A stretch of 64,000 bases of DNA, taken from NCBI GenBank assembly GCA_963732365.1, contig CAVSZC010000005.1, positions 1,054,001-1,118,000 of the forward strand, in the 5' to 3' direction. The notes below the pieces were generated by a model, which searched no databases, was not told the origin of the DNA, and saw only the letters and a list, made by a program, of their open reading frames with translations. Positions 32,772 to 41,819 of the stretch are shown piece after piece (the stretch's first letter is position 1; each line of letters opens with the position of its first letter). This DNA comes from SR-FBR-E99 sp963732365. GTDB lineage: Bacteria; Bacteroidota; Bacteroidia; Bacteroidales; VadinHA17. The position numbers were made by a program, and so were the translations under genes.

Positions 32772-32966
32772 TTATTCATGACTTGTTAATGACCGGATAT
32801 AATGCTCATGGATTGCTTCTCTGATGACTTGGCTCATACTTACATTCTTCATTACTGTGAGTTGTTTTAGCTTTGATATCATTAAATTATCAGATAAAAA
32901 TGTTATTTTTTTCTCTTTGGGATACTGTTTGTGATACTTACCTCTTTTATAGTTGGTTGGTTTCAT
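32772..32966 (-). CDS. Ribbon-helix-helix DNA-binding protein
   Basis: A 64-residue basic protein: a KKITFLSDNLMISKLKQLTVMKNVSMSQVIREAIHEHY segment (in parts) gives strand, helix, turn and helix of the CopG/Arc type, with a Lys/Arg-rich N-terminus. Such proteins regulate plasmid copy number, mobilisation or toxin-antitoxin genes. It lies downstream of the primase gene on the same strand. Confidence 0.6.
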   Translation of the reverse strand: MKPTNYKRGKYHKQYPKEKKITFLSDNLMISKLKQLTVMKNVSMSQVIREAIHEHYIRSLTSHE

Positions 32967-32998
32967 TGGTTGAAATTTTTACTATTTCCTATTATGTC

Positions 32999-33949
32999 TT
33001 ATTGGCATAAATACCCATATTTTTTATATATGGTGTAATGAGCAATTGCCCTATAGCCATTATTTATGAAATTATTTATGTTTGTTCTGTCTTCGTCAAA
33101 GTGACTGAGCATATAATCGTACTGCTCGGCACATTTATCAACATCATATTTTTCGCTGATGCTACTGATAATGTGAAATATTTCTCTTCCATCTTCACCC
33201 AAAGCGCAAAGTGAATAACCATAGCTAATCCAATCTTCATATTTGTCGGCAATATCAATTTTGTTTTCAAACAGATAAATAGCTATATGATAACAAACTT
33301 TATACAGATTGCCTGAATTGGCAAATCCCATATCGGTTTTATTTGTGGTGGTCTTTGGTGTTTTGGGTTGAATCTCATAAGTACCTATGTACAGCCAAAC
33401 CTCACTATTTTCATTTTTATACAGGCTGTCAATGAACGGTAAGAAACACATTCTTGAAATGTCTTTTCCACTTTTATCGGTCTTCAGACCAAACGTATTA
33501 AGGTAGTATGTTTCGAGTTCGAAGTAAAGGTACTGCCATTTCACCGGGTCTATCAGGTCGTGTTTAACCACTACTTTTAACCCGTCTCCACTTGGCGAAA
33601 CAAACAGTAAAAATGTATGACTGTCATTCTCTAAGTTCTGTCGGACTTCCTCCAGGTTATTAATATGGTCAAAGTCCAGGACTATCAGACCCGACATCTT
33701 GTTAATATCTTCAATTTTACCTGTTCCATTGAACGTACCACCAAATATCACCGCAGGAAAATAATGTACCTTCATTGCTGATTTTTCTTTTGCTGTGGCA
33801 TTCGGATATTTATATAACCATTCCTTATATAAGAAAGTCTGTATACTTAACTTTTCATTTGTTGTTGACCATTTTAGAAGTCTGTCAAGTCCCTGAACAC
33901 TATGTACTGACCTGTCATTTACTTTTGGGAAAAATTCTAATTCTATCAT
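32999..33949 (-). CDS. VirE-N/BT4734-like primase-associated protein
   Basis: A 316-residue protein. SGLIVLDFDHINNLEEVRQNL and LLFVSPSGDGLKVVVKHD (about residues 85-130, in parts) are the hallmark of the BT4734-like/VirE N-terminal domain found on Bacteroidota mobile elements and linked to primase-helicase modules. Its start overlaps the stop of the RepA-like ATPase by 4 nt. Together they suggest a small replication module. It looks complete, though shorter than versions fused to a VirE helicase domain. Confidence 0.8.
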   Translation of the reverse strand: MIELEFFPKVNDRSVHSVQGLDRLLKWSTTNEKLSIQTFLYKEWLYKYPNATAKEKSAMKVHYFPAVIFGGTFNGTGKIEDINKMSGLIVLDFDHINNLEEVRQNLENDSHTFLLFVSPSGDGLKVVVKHDLIDPVKWQYLYFELETYYLNTFGLKTDKSGKDISRMCFLPFIDSLYKNENSEVWLYIGTYEIQPKTPKTTTNKTDMGFANSGNLYKVCYHIAIYLFENKIDIADKYEDWISYGYSLCALGEDGREIFHIISSISEKYDVDKCAEQYDYMLSHFDEDRTNINNFINNGYRAIAHYTIYKKYGYLCQ

Positions 33950-35520
33950 ATTGATTGTGTGCTATTAACTAATGCTATTTTCCCCAAGTCTGTCCTTAAT
34001 TCTGCTAAGTCCTGCTCTTTTTCGGCAATATCTTTTGCTGATTGTCGGTCTAAAATATCCTGAATTTCGGGTGTATAGGTCTGCCTACTAATTTGGTTTT
34101 GTTCGAGGGCTGCAAGGGTCTCCCTCCTTAAAAGGGTACCCTCTTGTGCTGTTCCTGTCTCCAGTATTTGTGGGATTGCTTTAATCGGTGATTTTAAGGT
34201 ATGTACATCCTTCCCTTGTTCAGTTTTCTCAGGCTGTTGTATTGACTTTGGTTGCGGTATAGCGTTCTTTGGTTCTGTCTCTGTTTGATGGCTTTGTTGT
34301 ATTGTTGACAGTATTAAAGGAATATTATTTTCTGTATCGCTATCATTTAGTAACCCTTTAGCCTTTAATCTTTGAATTCTCTTTTTTATGCGTTGGTAAT
34401 ATGTACTTAATTCTGTATCAGGGGCGAACTTTGGTTTTAATTCCTCCGCTATAAGTGATGCAGTATAATTAAAGTTCTTTACCAGGCTAATGATTTCCCT
34501 GTCCTCATCCTGCTTGGTTGCTTTATCCATTGATTTAAGTAACTCTGATTCTGATTCATATCCAAGGAAGCTAAACCCCTTCAACCCATCCATTCTGAGG
34601 TCAAATTTTACTGCAATAACATTATCCTGGTTATAGATAATTTCATTATAACGACTCTTTAACTGCTTGATATATCTTATTGAGTCATCTGTTGTTGTGG
34701 TATTAATGGCAAATACACTATCAGCAAGGTTAAAGAGGTTCGAGGACCCTTGAAGATTGTTGCTGATAATTGGTTCCCCAGAAAATATCTTTGGGGTATG
34801 TGCCATTAACAACATGCTTAATTTGTGTTTTCTCTGTAGGTCCTTAATCCGATTCATTAGTTTGACGGCTTGACCACTTTTTTCATTATCCTGCGATATG
34901 GCAGATAAATTGTCAATGATTACCACCTTAACTTCTGTTTTTATTATTTCCAATTCAATTGCATCAATAAAAAGAAGGTTATCAACTATAGTCAGCTTGT
35001 TAGGAAAGGCAGTTAAAAAGTTACTGCTAAACTGAAAGGGCAGTACTTCTTTGTTTGCCCGTCTTAAGTCTTTGTTCGAATACCTGATGTAATCCTTTTC
35101 AATAGTCGCTTCAAAATCCACATAAAGCACCTTTTGCGCTGATGTCTCATTATTCAGATTATTATGCTTTGTTTCACCATAATTCCTTAATGGTTCAATG
35201 TCCATTATGTTTAGAACATTTACACCTGTTGCTACTGCTTCTGCTATCTGATAGGAAAGGAACGACTTGCCAACATTTGAGCGTCCAAACAGTATCGTAA
35301 GGTCACCTTCTGTCAGCAGGTCTCCGAATATATTCTTCTGATTATTTATTGTGTACTGGATTTCTTCAAAGGCTTTGACTATTGGCATAGTCTTAAATGT
35401 CGGCAGCTCAATTACTTTGTCTTTACCTGGGTTGTTACCTGCTTTTGGTTTTTCATATTTAAAGGTTGCCGTGTTTCCGGTACTACTCGTGGTCTGTCCA
35501 CTTTGATTTAATTCACTCAT
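33946..35520 (-). CDS. RepA-like AAA/RecA-fold ATPase
   Basis: A 524-residue protein. Walker A is in LTILFGRSNVGKSFLSYQIAEAV (about residues 73-95, in parts), with KVVIIDNLSAISQ as Walker B and MLLMAHTPK as the sensor. This is the RepA/DnaB-like hexameric helicase type of plasmids and mobile elements. The C-terminal third is a low-complexity Gln/Thr/Pro-rich tail. It is followed by the VirE-N gene in an overlapping pair and preceded by the GGGGACA repeat array, a possible origin. Confidence 0.8.
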   Translation of the reverse strand: MSELNQSGQTTSSTGNTATFKYEKPKAGNNPGKDKVIELPTFKTMPIVKAFEEIQYTINNQKNIFGDLLTEGDLTILFGRSNVGKSFLSYQIAEAVATGVNVLNIMDIEPLRNYGETKHNNLNNETSAQKVLYVDFEATIEKDYIRYSNKDLRRANKEVLPFQFSSNFLTAFPNKLTIVDNLLFIDAIELEIIKTEVKVVIIDNLSAISQDNEKSGQAVKLMNRIKDLQRKHKLSMLLMAHTPKIFSGEPIISNNLQGSSNLFNLADSVFAINTTTTDDSIRYIKQLKSRYNEIIYNQDNVIAVKFDLRMDGLKGFSFLGYESESELLKSMDKATKQDEDREIISLVKNFNYTASLIAEELKPKFAPDTELSTYYQRIKKRIQRLKAKGLLNDSDTENNIPLILSTIQQSHQTETEPKNAIPQPKSIQQPEKTEQGKDVHTLKSPIKAIPQILETGTAQEGTLLRRETLAALEQNQISRQTYTPEIQDILDRQSAKDIAEKEQDLAELRTDLGKIALVNSTQSI

Positions 35521-36143
35521 TTGTTGACTGTATTACTTCTTAAATTATTTATTCTGACTTTTTTAAACCCCTTTGTTCCGGGTGGAACAGTCAGAACCAC
35601 CCGGAGGGGAAAATCAATGTATTTTACTGCCAGTGATTTTAAATAAATACTGACATTTTCAATAAATACTCATATGAATACAAAATATTTTTATAATTCT
35701 TTTTACTGTCATCTTTTCACAGATTTTCTGATGTAGTTGCTATTGTCAGTGCTAATTGGATGCCTTGAACACTAATTTTGCCATTTGTCCCCCAAAATAC
35801 AGTTAATATATTGATAGTTAATTCTATATATAAGGGACAACCATGGGGACAATCGGGGACACTAAGGGGACATCTTATTTATTGTCCCTTTTGCCTATTT
35901 TAACTTAAGGGGACAACTTTCCATTTGTCCCTGATTGTCCCCTTGTTGTCCCCTTAATTGTCCCCTTGTTAACTTATTGATTATTATATATATATTATAT
36001 ATATAAGTTAAAAGGGGACAATTTGTCCCGGTGTGAAAGAAGTATAATAAGATGCTGCCGGTAACAGGTTATAAATTTTAGTAGTTCTATAGTTGTCATT
36101 TTGATAGATATACACTGTAATGTCCTTATATTCATATCTTTAA
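35521..36143. other. Intergenic region with GGGGACA repeat array
   Basis: No gene seen. It holds the repeat array listed separately (35785-36029), an AT-rich run (about 35980-36008) and the upstream region of the RepA-like gene. Confidence 0.6.
35785..36029. repeat. Array of GGGGACA/TGTCCCC repeats with AT-rich core
   Basis: At least 12 copies of (G)GGGACA in both orientations lie in about 245 bp, e.g. near 35833, 35845, 35855, 35866, 35882, 35909, 35925, 35936, 35946, 35958, 36013 and 36023. A palindromic TATATA run of about 30 bp separates the last pair. The repeats stand next to a RepA-like helicase, as iterons do at a replication origin. Confidence 0.65.
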
Positions 36144-36470
36144 CTACGCATCTGAGTGTTTTACGGGTTTCTTGATTATTGTTGTGTTTCTCATTTTTGC
36201 CAGTTCTGATACTTGTACTACTAATTCAGTAAATGGTATAACCACGCAATATGCTTTATGATAGTCACCATGCAATTCTGAAGTTGTTACTTGGAATCGG
36301 TATACTTTTTTTTGCTTCATATACCAAATAGTACCGATGCTGCCATTCTTTACCCAACAATCTTCTACCAGGTAACCTCTGGCTTTTAATTGTTGAAGTC
36401 TTGTCTCAACCAATTGGGTGTTGTTGATGATTTCCTGTACTTCACTAAGCACTTCATTAAATGTTCTCAT
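36144..36470 (-). CDS. Hypothetical protein, 108 aa
   Basis: A small soluble protein: an N-terminal helix (FNEVLSEVQEIINNTQLVETRLQQLKARGYL) then beta-strands with VYRFQVTTSELHGDYHKAYCVVIPF. No known family. It lies between the repeat array and the ParB-like gene on the same strand, so possibly part of the replication/partition module. Confidence 0.5.
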   Translation of the reverse strand: MRTFNEVLSEVQEIINNTQLVETRLQQLKARGYLVEDCWVKNGSIGTIWYMKQKKVYRFQVTTSELHGDYHKAYCVVIPFTELVVQVSELAKMRNTTIIKKPVKHSDA

Positions 36471-36558
36471 AATAATTCTTATTTCTTTTCACCAAAAGGT
36501 TACTCATGGCATGTTATGTTGTAAATACCAACATGCCATAAGGTCCCCATCAGTTGTA

Positions 36559-37575
36559 TTAATTTGATTCAAATTTCAGTTCTGTTAATTTTATTCCGAG
36601 AGTTAGTTGAATCTCTCGTATTTTTTGTATCGGACTTTCAGCAATTTGAATGCTTTCAATCTCAGTTCCATTGTCAGATTGAACCAAAGTGCCTTCGAGT
36701 TTATGTATTTCATTTCTTGCAACACTGATTAGTTCCAGCATTTCCTCATCTGAAAGTCCGGTCTTAACAACTGCTACCACATCAACGTCCTCTTCTACTA
36801 CAGGTAAGGTTACTATTGATTCTTGTGCTTCCTGTGTTACTTCAGTTTGTGCCTGGAATTCTTTCAGTGCTTCTGCTTGTACCTTCAATGCTTCTTGTGC
36901 TTTCTGTGATTCTTTAGCTTGTTGTTGGAGCACTTTTTGTGCTTCAGCTAACTTCAATGCTTCGGTTCTTTCAGCACGCATAATGTCAGTCATAGTTAGT
37001 TCACCTTTTTTTACTTGTTCAAGCATATCCGGTGATAATTTTGCAGCTTTATCAAGGTATTTGACGTTGGTGTTAAAAGTTTTTGCAACTTTAACTTTAG
37101 TTCTTTTTGATTCATCCCTTTCTCTTTTTGGCAAATCGGAGGGTGGAATTGATTCTACCATTGGTTTTTTCTTGGCATTTTGATTGCCTTGCAGTTTCTC
37201 AGCTTTTTCTTTTTTAACTGCTTCGTTAATTGCAGCCATTATCGGTTGTGCTTCTACAGCAATTGCTGACCACTGACTGCTTGTTAAGTTTCTGCGTTTA
37301 TTGCTTCTCCATATGAAGTCCATTGCCTCAGAATCATCACCTAAGAATTCTTCCCAAACAGGGACAACCCCAATTTCTTCACATATTTGCTGCCTATTCC
37401 AACCATCAAGAACTTTTCCCTGATACAATATAATAGGATAGCTGCTATCATATCCATAAGTCTGAATGTCTAATTTTACATCATCTTGCTCTTCTACTGT
37501 CATTTCGGGGAAGACGTTGAATGGATGTTTTGCATAATGTCTTATCGTGTTTTTCATAACTTTACTTTTTTTCAT
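36559..37575 (-). CDS. ParB/Spo0J-like nuclease-domain protein
   Basis: A 338-residue protein. HPFNVFPEMTVEEQDDVKLDIQTYGYDSSYPIILYQGKVLDGWNRQQICEEIG (in parts, about residues 16-70) is the ParB N-terminal domain with the DG(x)NRxxA-type motif. A helix-turn-helix-like part and a long charged, Gln/Ala-rich coiled coil (about 200-260) follow. Such proteins occur on Bacteroidota mobile elements, in partition or regulation. A 13-bp inverted repeat lies about 100 bp upstream. No ParA was seen nearby. Confidence 0.75.
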   Translation of the reverse strand: MKKSKVMKNTIRHYAKHPFNVFPEMTVEEQDDVKLDIQTYGYDSSYPIILYQGKVLDGWNRQQICEEIGVVPVWEEFLGDDSEAMDFIWRSNKRRNLTSSQWSAIAVEAQPIMAAINEAVKKEKAEKLQGNQNAKKKPMVESIPPSDLPKRERDESKRTKVKVAKTFNTNVKYLDKAAKLSPDMLEQVKKGELTMTDIMRAERTEALKLAEAQKVLQQQAKESQKAQEALKVQAEALKEFQAQTEVTQEAQESIVTLPVVEEDVDVVAVVKTGLSDEEMLELISVARNEIHKLEGTLVQSDNGTEIESIQIAESPIQKIREIQLTLGIKLTELKFESN

Positions 37576-37885
37576 ATTAATTTTATATAATTTTTACTGA
37601 GTATATAATGTTTAATTTATTATTTTCAATTAATTGTTTATCAATTGACTGGAATGTATTTAAATTTAAATAAGACCCGAACTTGATATTGCCATTGAAC
37701 TGTTTTTAATTTAATGTGCCGGATATATTCAAGTTCGGGTCCGGGATATTGAAAGGATGAGTTTTTCATTTTGTCTGAATTTTAAAATATTATCAAACTC
37801 TAATAGTTCCGCTATTAACTTTTAACATTTTATTTTCACATATGAAGTAGTGCATCCTCATCAGGTGTATGCCTAAGTCATCGAA
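37576..37885. other. Intergenic region with 13-bp inverted repeat
   Basis: No gene. It contains the inverted repeat at 37674-37741, otherwise AT-rich DNA without other visible structure. Confidence 0.6.
37674..37741. repeat. 13-bp perfect inverted repeat upstream of ParB-like gene
   Basis: GACCCGAACTTGA (37674-37686) and TCAAGTTCGGGTC (37729-37741) are exact complements, 42 nt apart, upstream of the ParB-like gene. Candidate centromere-like site, operator or leader hairpin. Confidence 0.65.
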
Positions 37886-39325
37886 TTATACTGATGACAA
37901 TCTTCCGGGTTGATTCCGTTTTACACGGAAGAGTCTTTTTTCTTTACTGCAACTCTTTGGCTGGGTGGATTTCCCCTTCCTCAATGGTTTTTTAGCATTA
38001 ACTTTCTTTGATGGGGTGTTGACTACTTCATTTCCATTGTGACTTTCTGATAACATGTTGCCACTGACTTTCTCTTCAGGAAAAATCTCATTGTGCATAG
38101 AAACAACACCATTCCATTTTTCCACTCTTAGATTCTGAAAAACAGAGCACATTTCCTCTTCGCTCATTTCCAGATTCAATCCTAAATTGACTGTGCCCTC
38201 AAATCCAAACTGGTTGGTCAAAGCACAATAAGCATTATATGTTTCCGGATAAGATTCCAAGAGCATCTTATTCAAACCCTCTAATTCAGTATTTTGGTAC
38301 TCAAGAAACTCAAGGTTTATTTTATAACAAGCAAATATGCCAAGTTCAATTACTAATCCTGATTCATTAGATTCTTCGAATTCTTTATTGCCGTGCAATT
38401 CAAAACAAATCGTCCCATTTGAATCAAGAATATATTTGCATTTCGACTGCATTAGGCTGCTGAATGAGGCTAAAATCTCATCTATTTGATGATGGTCATT
38501 TGGCTCATCTTTAATTTTATGACCCAAGGCACTACAAATCATTAGAATACTGGTCATGAAAAAATGCATAGCTGTCAACTCAGTTTCAGCATCTGAGTAA
38601 TCATATTTATAACTTTCACTGGAAATGTCTCTTAAAGAGTGTTCATACTTTTTCTCAATTTCTAAGTTCTCATCAAGTTTATGTACCTCACAAACTGTCC
38701 ATTCATTATCTCCAGCATTTGAGTTTTGTCTTGACATGCTTTCAACAGAAGGTTGTGCATCTCCGAGCGTTATATAATTATCAAATCCATGTTTTTTGGA
38801 TAATAAACAATAGGAATTGTAAATTTCGGGAAATGTTTCAGAGAGGTACTTATTTATTCCCTTTAGGTTACTACCTTGAAATTCAAAGAATTCGAGATTA
38901 ACTTTAAATGCAGATAAAATTCCAAGCAAATATCCTACGGTTGATTCACTAAAACTGTCACTATCTTCCTCAGAATTTGCTTGATGATAAATATCTCCGG
39001 CTGAATCAAAGTAGAATTTGCATCTGAAACCTAACTTGCTCCTGAATTTCCTCATCGATTTAAGGATATCAAAGGAGGTATCTGATGAATAATCAACGTT
39101 TTTCATTAAGTAGATACTTAGTTCCAACAGGCGGAATAATAATTCATTTCCATTAATAGCTTTCGTCATTTTTTGCATTAGAGATTCATTGTCTACAGTC
39201 CACCTGACGTGGGTATTAAACTTCCTGGTTTTGCTACTTCCATTACTTGAATGGGTTTTAGCTGATTGTTTTTTTAACATTTTTTTAATTGTATTAAATG
39301 AATAATAAAAATTACTTTGCCACAT
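37886..39325 (-). CDS. Internally duplicated protein, RteC-like domains suspected
   Basis: About 479 residues from the ATG at 39325; a further ATG at 39280 (MLKKQSAKTH) is also possible. Two halves share (K/N)(V/I)NLEF(F/L)E(F/Y)Q...L(K/E)G(I/L)N...(F/Y)PE(I/T)YN(S/A)YC...FGFxxxxxLG (about residues 145-195 and 350-400), so the domain is duplicated. The style recalls RteC proteins of CTnDOT-type elements, but I am not sure. A basic tail of about 50 residues (KKPLRKGKST...) suggests nucleic acid binding. Confidence 0.5.
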   Translation of the reverse strand: MWQSNFYYSFNTIKKMLKKQSAKTHSSNGSSKTRKFNTHVRWTVDNESLMQKMTKAINGNELLFRLLELSIYLMKNVDYSSDTSFDILKSMRKFRSKLGFRCKFYFDSAGDIYHQANSEEDSDSFSESTVGYLLGILSAFKVNLEFFEFQGSNLKGINKYLSETFPEIYNSYCLLSKKHGFDNYITLGDAQPSVESMSRQNSNAGDNEWTVCEVHKLDENLEIEKKYEHSLRDISSESYKYDYSDAETELTAMHFFMTSILMICSALGHKIKDEPNDHHQIDEILASFSSLMQSKCKYILDSNGTICFELHGNKEFEESNESGLVIELGIFACYKINLEFLEYQNTELEGLNKMLLESYPETYNAYCALTNQFGFEGTVNLGLNLEMSEEEMCSVFQNLRVEKWNGVVSMHNEIFPEEKVSGNMLSESHNGNEVVNTPSKKVNAKKPLRKGKSTQPKSCSKEKRLFRVKRNQPGRLSSV

Positions 39326-39527
39326 TTCTTCGACATTGGCTTCAGGCAATATTTGCCAATGAATATATATGGAACTCCAATTGAGCTATAGATTTAGTTA
39401 TTTTCGCAAGCAGACATACTTTTGGCACTTCACAAACTTCTTGTGCTTGTAACTAAATGAATATGTGCTGTTTCTATAAATCCGGTCGATTATCCGAATT
39501 TGCGACCTCTTTTGAAATTTTTGTTTT

Positions 39528-39773
39528 TCATATTAGCTGCTTTTTAGTTTTAATTTTACAACCATATTGACATTGCCAAGAACCCCGATAATAACGACCA
39601 TTGCTTCGTGGTTTAATGGAAGCCCAATGTACTGAACCACATACTTTACATTTCATTTCTCCGGTGTATTCATTTATCAGTTCCATAGGTTGTTTCCTGA
39701 TATATCTGATATGAGCATTATTCATTACTACGGGATTAATAGAAGCTACATTAATCGGCTTAAGTTTTCCCAT
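39528..39773 (-). CDS. Zinc-ribbon protein, 81 aa
   Basis: A small basic protein with a CKVCG...CQYGC four-Cys arrangement (about residues 41-72), a zinc ribbon. It overlaps the stop of the gene before it by 1 nt, so the two are translated together. Function unknown; DNA or RNA binding is likely. Confidence 0.55.
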   Translation of the reverse strand: MGKLKPINVASINPVVMNNAHIRYIRKQPMELINEYTGEMKCKVCGSVHWASIKPRSNGRYYRGSWQCQYGCKIKTKKQLI

Positions 39774-40087
39774 TATTTCTCATTTTTAGTTTCTAATTCT
39801 TGAAAATACTCCCAACATTTATTTGCGTGAAAAAACAGTTGGTCTGCTAACCAATTCTGAAAGTCATTTGGTTCTTCACCATTATCATTTCCCTCCGGTA
39901 TTTGTGCATTAGTATAATCGCTGTGCTTAATGACATATCCTCTTATGAATTCTTGACAAACAACTTCTTCACAGTAAAAATCTTCACCATCAAAAACAAC
40001 TTGTGTATCTGTTGCAAAAACTGCATTTGCTATTGCACAATTAATTACATGCAAATAGTCTTTATCATTAATATTTTCCTTCTTCAT
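39773..40087 (-). CDS. Hypothetical protein, 104 aa
   Basis: An acidic soluble protein (QIPEGNDNGEEPNDFQNWLADQLFF) with several Cys in FYCEEVVCQEF. No known family. It forms an overlapping pair with the zinc-ribbon gene. Confidence 0.5.
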   Translation of the reverse strand: MKKENINDKDYLHVINCAIANAVFATDTQVVFDGEDFYCEEVVCQEFIRGYVIKHSDYTNAQIPEGNDNGEEPNDFQNWLADQLFFHANKCWEYFQELETKNEK

Positions 40088-40379
40088 ATATTTAGTTTTT
40101 ATTAATATTATTTAGTACGACTCCATATATTAATAGTCCTATCATATTGTGCTTTTAATTCATTTGTCTTCTTGCCAATTCTATTCATAACGTTTTAATT
40201 TTGTGTTATTTCAATGATGTGAACGGAACAAATGTAAATAGGTATTTTAACTCAAGTAGACGACAATAGAAATTGTCGGTTGATGTGTCGTCCACCTGAA
40301 AGTAGAATTGCCACATTTATCCTATTCTTCAGTTAGAAGCAGAAGCAAAAAATAGATTTTCTAAAAAACCGGATTGTCG

Positions 40380-41345
40380 TTAATCCTTCAAGGATTTTTC
40401 AATGATTGAATCAATCTTTGCTTGGTCCTTTGGATTTAAATTGCCATCATATCTTTCCTTACTGGGATGATAGAAATTGTTTTCATTTCTATCATTGAAA
40501 AGATGAAGCGCAATTTTATAGTTGGAGGGTACTTTTGTTGGAGTAATGATTTTATTTTTTATCAAACAATTTATAAAATATGCAAGGTGATTGTAATACT
40601 CACTTTGCCATATAATTGGAGAAGGAGATTTTAAAGGCTTGCTACGAGTATAATCAACGAATAATCTCTTGAATTCATATGCTGAACAATTAATGTACCC
40701 ATGCTTCTTCAGATTTGCATGAAGTAAACTTAGAATTACACCTGCTTTAGATGTAGCAGTTTTTGTCAAAGCGAAAGTATAGACTGTTTTGGATTCAATT
40801 TTGCCCACAAATCTTTTGGCAGGAATCATGGCATTATTAGTTACTATTATTGGGAGTAACTGGTCAGTAATAAAATCAATTAACTCTTTTAAATAATATT
40901 TTTGACTTCCTGAAACACGAAAAAAGAAATTATATGCTTCCCGTTTAGTATTTAACTTACCTTCAAATAAACCATCACCCATATTTGTCTCAAGCCATTC
41001 CGGCATATCTCCAGACCTCCTCCATTCCTCTCGCAATGGCGAATTAGCAAATTGTTTATGATAATTTTTAAATTTATTCCACAACCAAGTCAGGATTCTT
41101 TCAACGTACTCCAATGCATCTGGACTACTCTGATTACTTTTCACAAACTCCTGCACATAGTCTTTATATTCTTGAATATGTTTTTTGAAGAAATAACGAT
41201 GTAAATTATTCTTATTGAAGAGTATTCCAAGGTAAGATGTCCCTTCAACCGGATTATTGCAAATAATTGGATTTTTATCAAACTCACAAATATACCTTTC
41301 AATCAAATCCTCTTTACTACTATCATATTGAACAATCGGTTTCAT
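40380..41345 (-). CDS. Hypothetical protein, 321 aa
   Basis: A soluble mixed helical protein, Lys/Tyr/Phe-rich (NNLHRYFFKKHIQEYKDYVQEFV), with no signal peptide or membrane segment. I do not recognise a domain. It is transcribed away from the BREX operon across a 161-bp gap, and both directions could share control by the XRE protein at 41507. It may be an island accessory or defence gene. Confidence 0.5.
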   Translation of the reverse strand: MKPIVQYDSSKEDLIERYICEFDKNPIICNNPVEGTSYLGILFNKNNLHRYFFKKHIQEYKDYVQEFVKSNQSSPDALEYVERILTWLWNKFKNYHKQFANSPLREEWRRSGDMPEWLETNMGDGLFEGKLNTKREAYNFFFRVSGSQKYYLKELIDFITDQLLPIIVTNNAMIPAKRFVGKIESKTVYTFALTKTATSKAGVILSLLHANLKKHGYINCSAYEFKRLFVDYTRSKPLKSPSPIIWQSEYYNHLAYFINCLIKNKIITPTKVPSNYKIALHLFNDRNENNFYHPSKERYDGNLNPKDQAKIDSIIEKSLKD

Positions 41346-41446
41346 AAAATCAAGATTAACAAAAAGTGGCTTCTCAATTCATTTCAAAATGCCTACCTAA
41401 GATATCAATCTTAAAGCATAGAATTGTTCATAAATGTAAGCAATTG

Positions 41447-41478
41447 TTGTACTTTTTCAAAAATCATTGGTACATTTG
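41447..41478 (+). promoter_or_regulatory. Promoter of the xre-BREX operon
   Basis: TTG (41447-41449), 21 nt, then TACATTTG (41471-41478), which fits the Bacteroidota -33/-7 layout TTG-N19-21-TAnnTTTG, 29 nt before the first ATG. Confidence 0.5.
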
Positions 41479-41506
41479 ACTATATTGTCTAATCAATTCA
41501 GTCAAA

Positions 41507-41794
41507 ATGAAGAGTGAATCATTTGGTAATTATTTGAAGCATGTTCGTGAGCAAAAAAGCCTTCCTCAACGAATTGTTGCCCACAGATTGAATATTGATA
41601 CCAGTACCTTAAGCAAAATTGAATTGGGAGAAAGACAAATTACAATATCAATGATTCAAGGTCTGGCTGAAGTCCTGGGATTAGATTTCCGGGACCTGCA
41701 AATCAAATTCATTTCGGAAAAGATTTTCAGTGATTTTGAAAACCAGCCATATCTGAAAGATGCTATTCAGAAAATAATAAAGCAGATTAAATAA
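41507..41794 (+). CDS. XRE-family regulator heading the BREX operon
   Basis: A 95-residue protein with a classical helix-turn-helix (FGNYLKHVREQKSLPQRIVAHRLNIDTSTLSKIELGERQ, in parts, about residues 6-45), of the kind that controls restriction genes. It is the first gene of the operon, 25 nt before the brxF-like ATG, and most likely autoregulates it. Confidence 0.85.
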   Translation: MKSESFGNYLKHVREQKSLPQRIVAHRLNIDTSTLSKIELGERQITISMIQGLAEVLGLDFRDLQIKFISEKIFSDFENQPYLKDAIQKIIKQIK

Positions 41795-41819
41795 ACCCTT
41801 TTGGAGAATTACTTTGAAT

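Noticed and set aside
35785..36029. CRISPR array
   Set aside because: Repeats are only 7-8 bp, in both orientations and unevenly spaced, and no cas gene is present.
40261..40278. Hairpin CGACAAT-AGAA-ATTGTCG as a terminator
   Set aside because: It has no clear T-run on either side, so it is left as an unexplained small hairpin.
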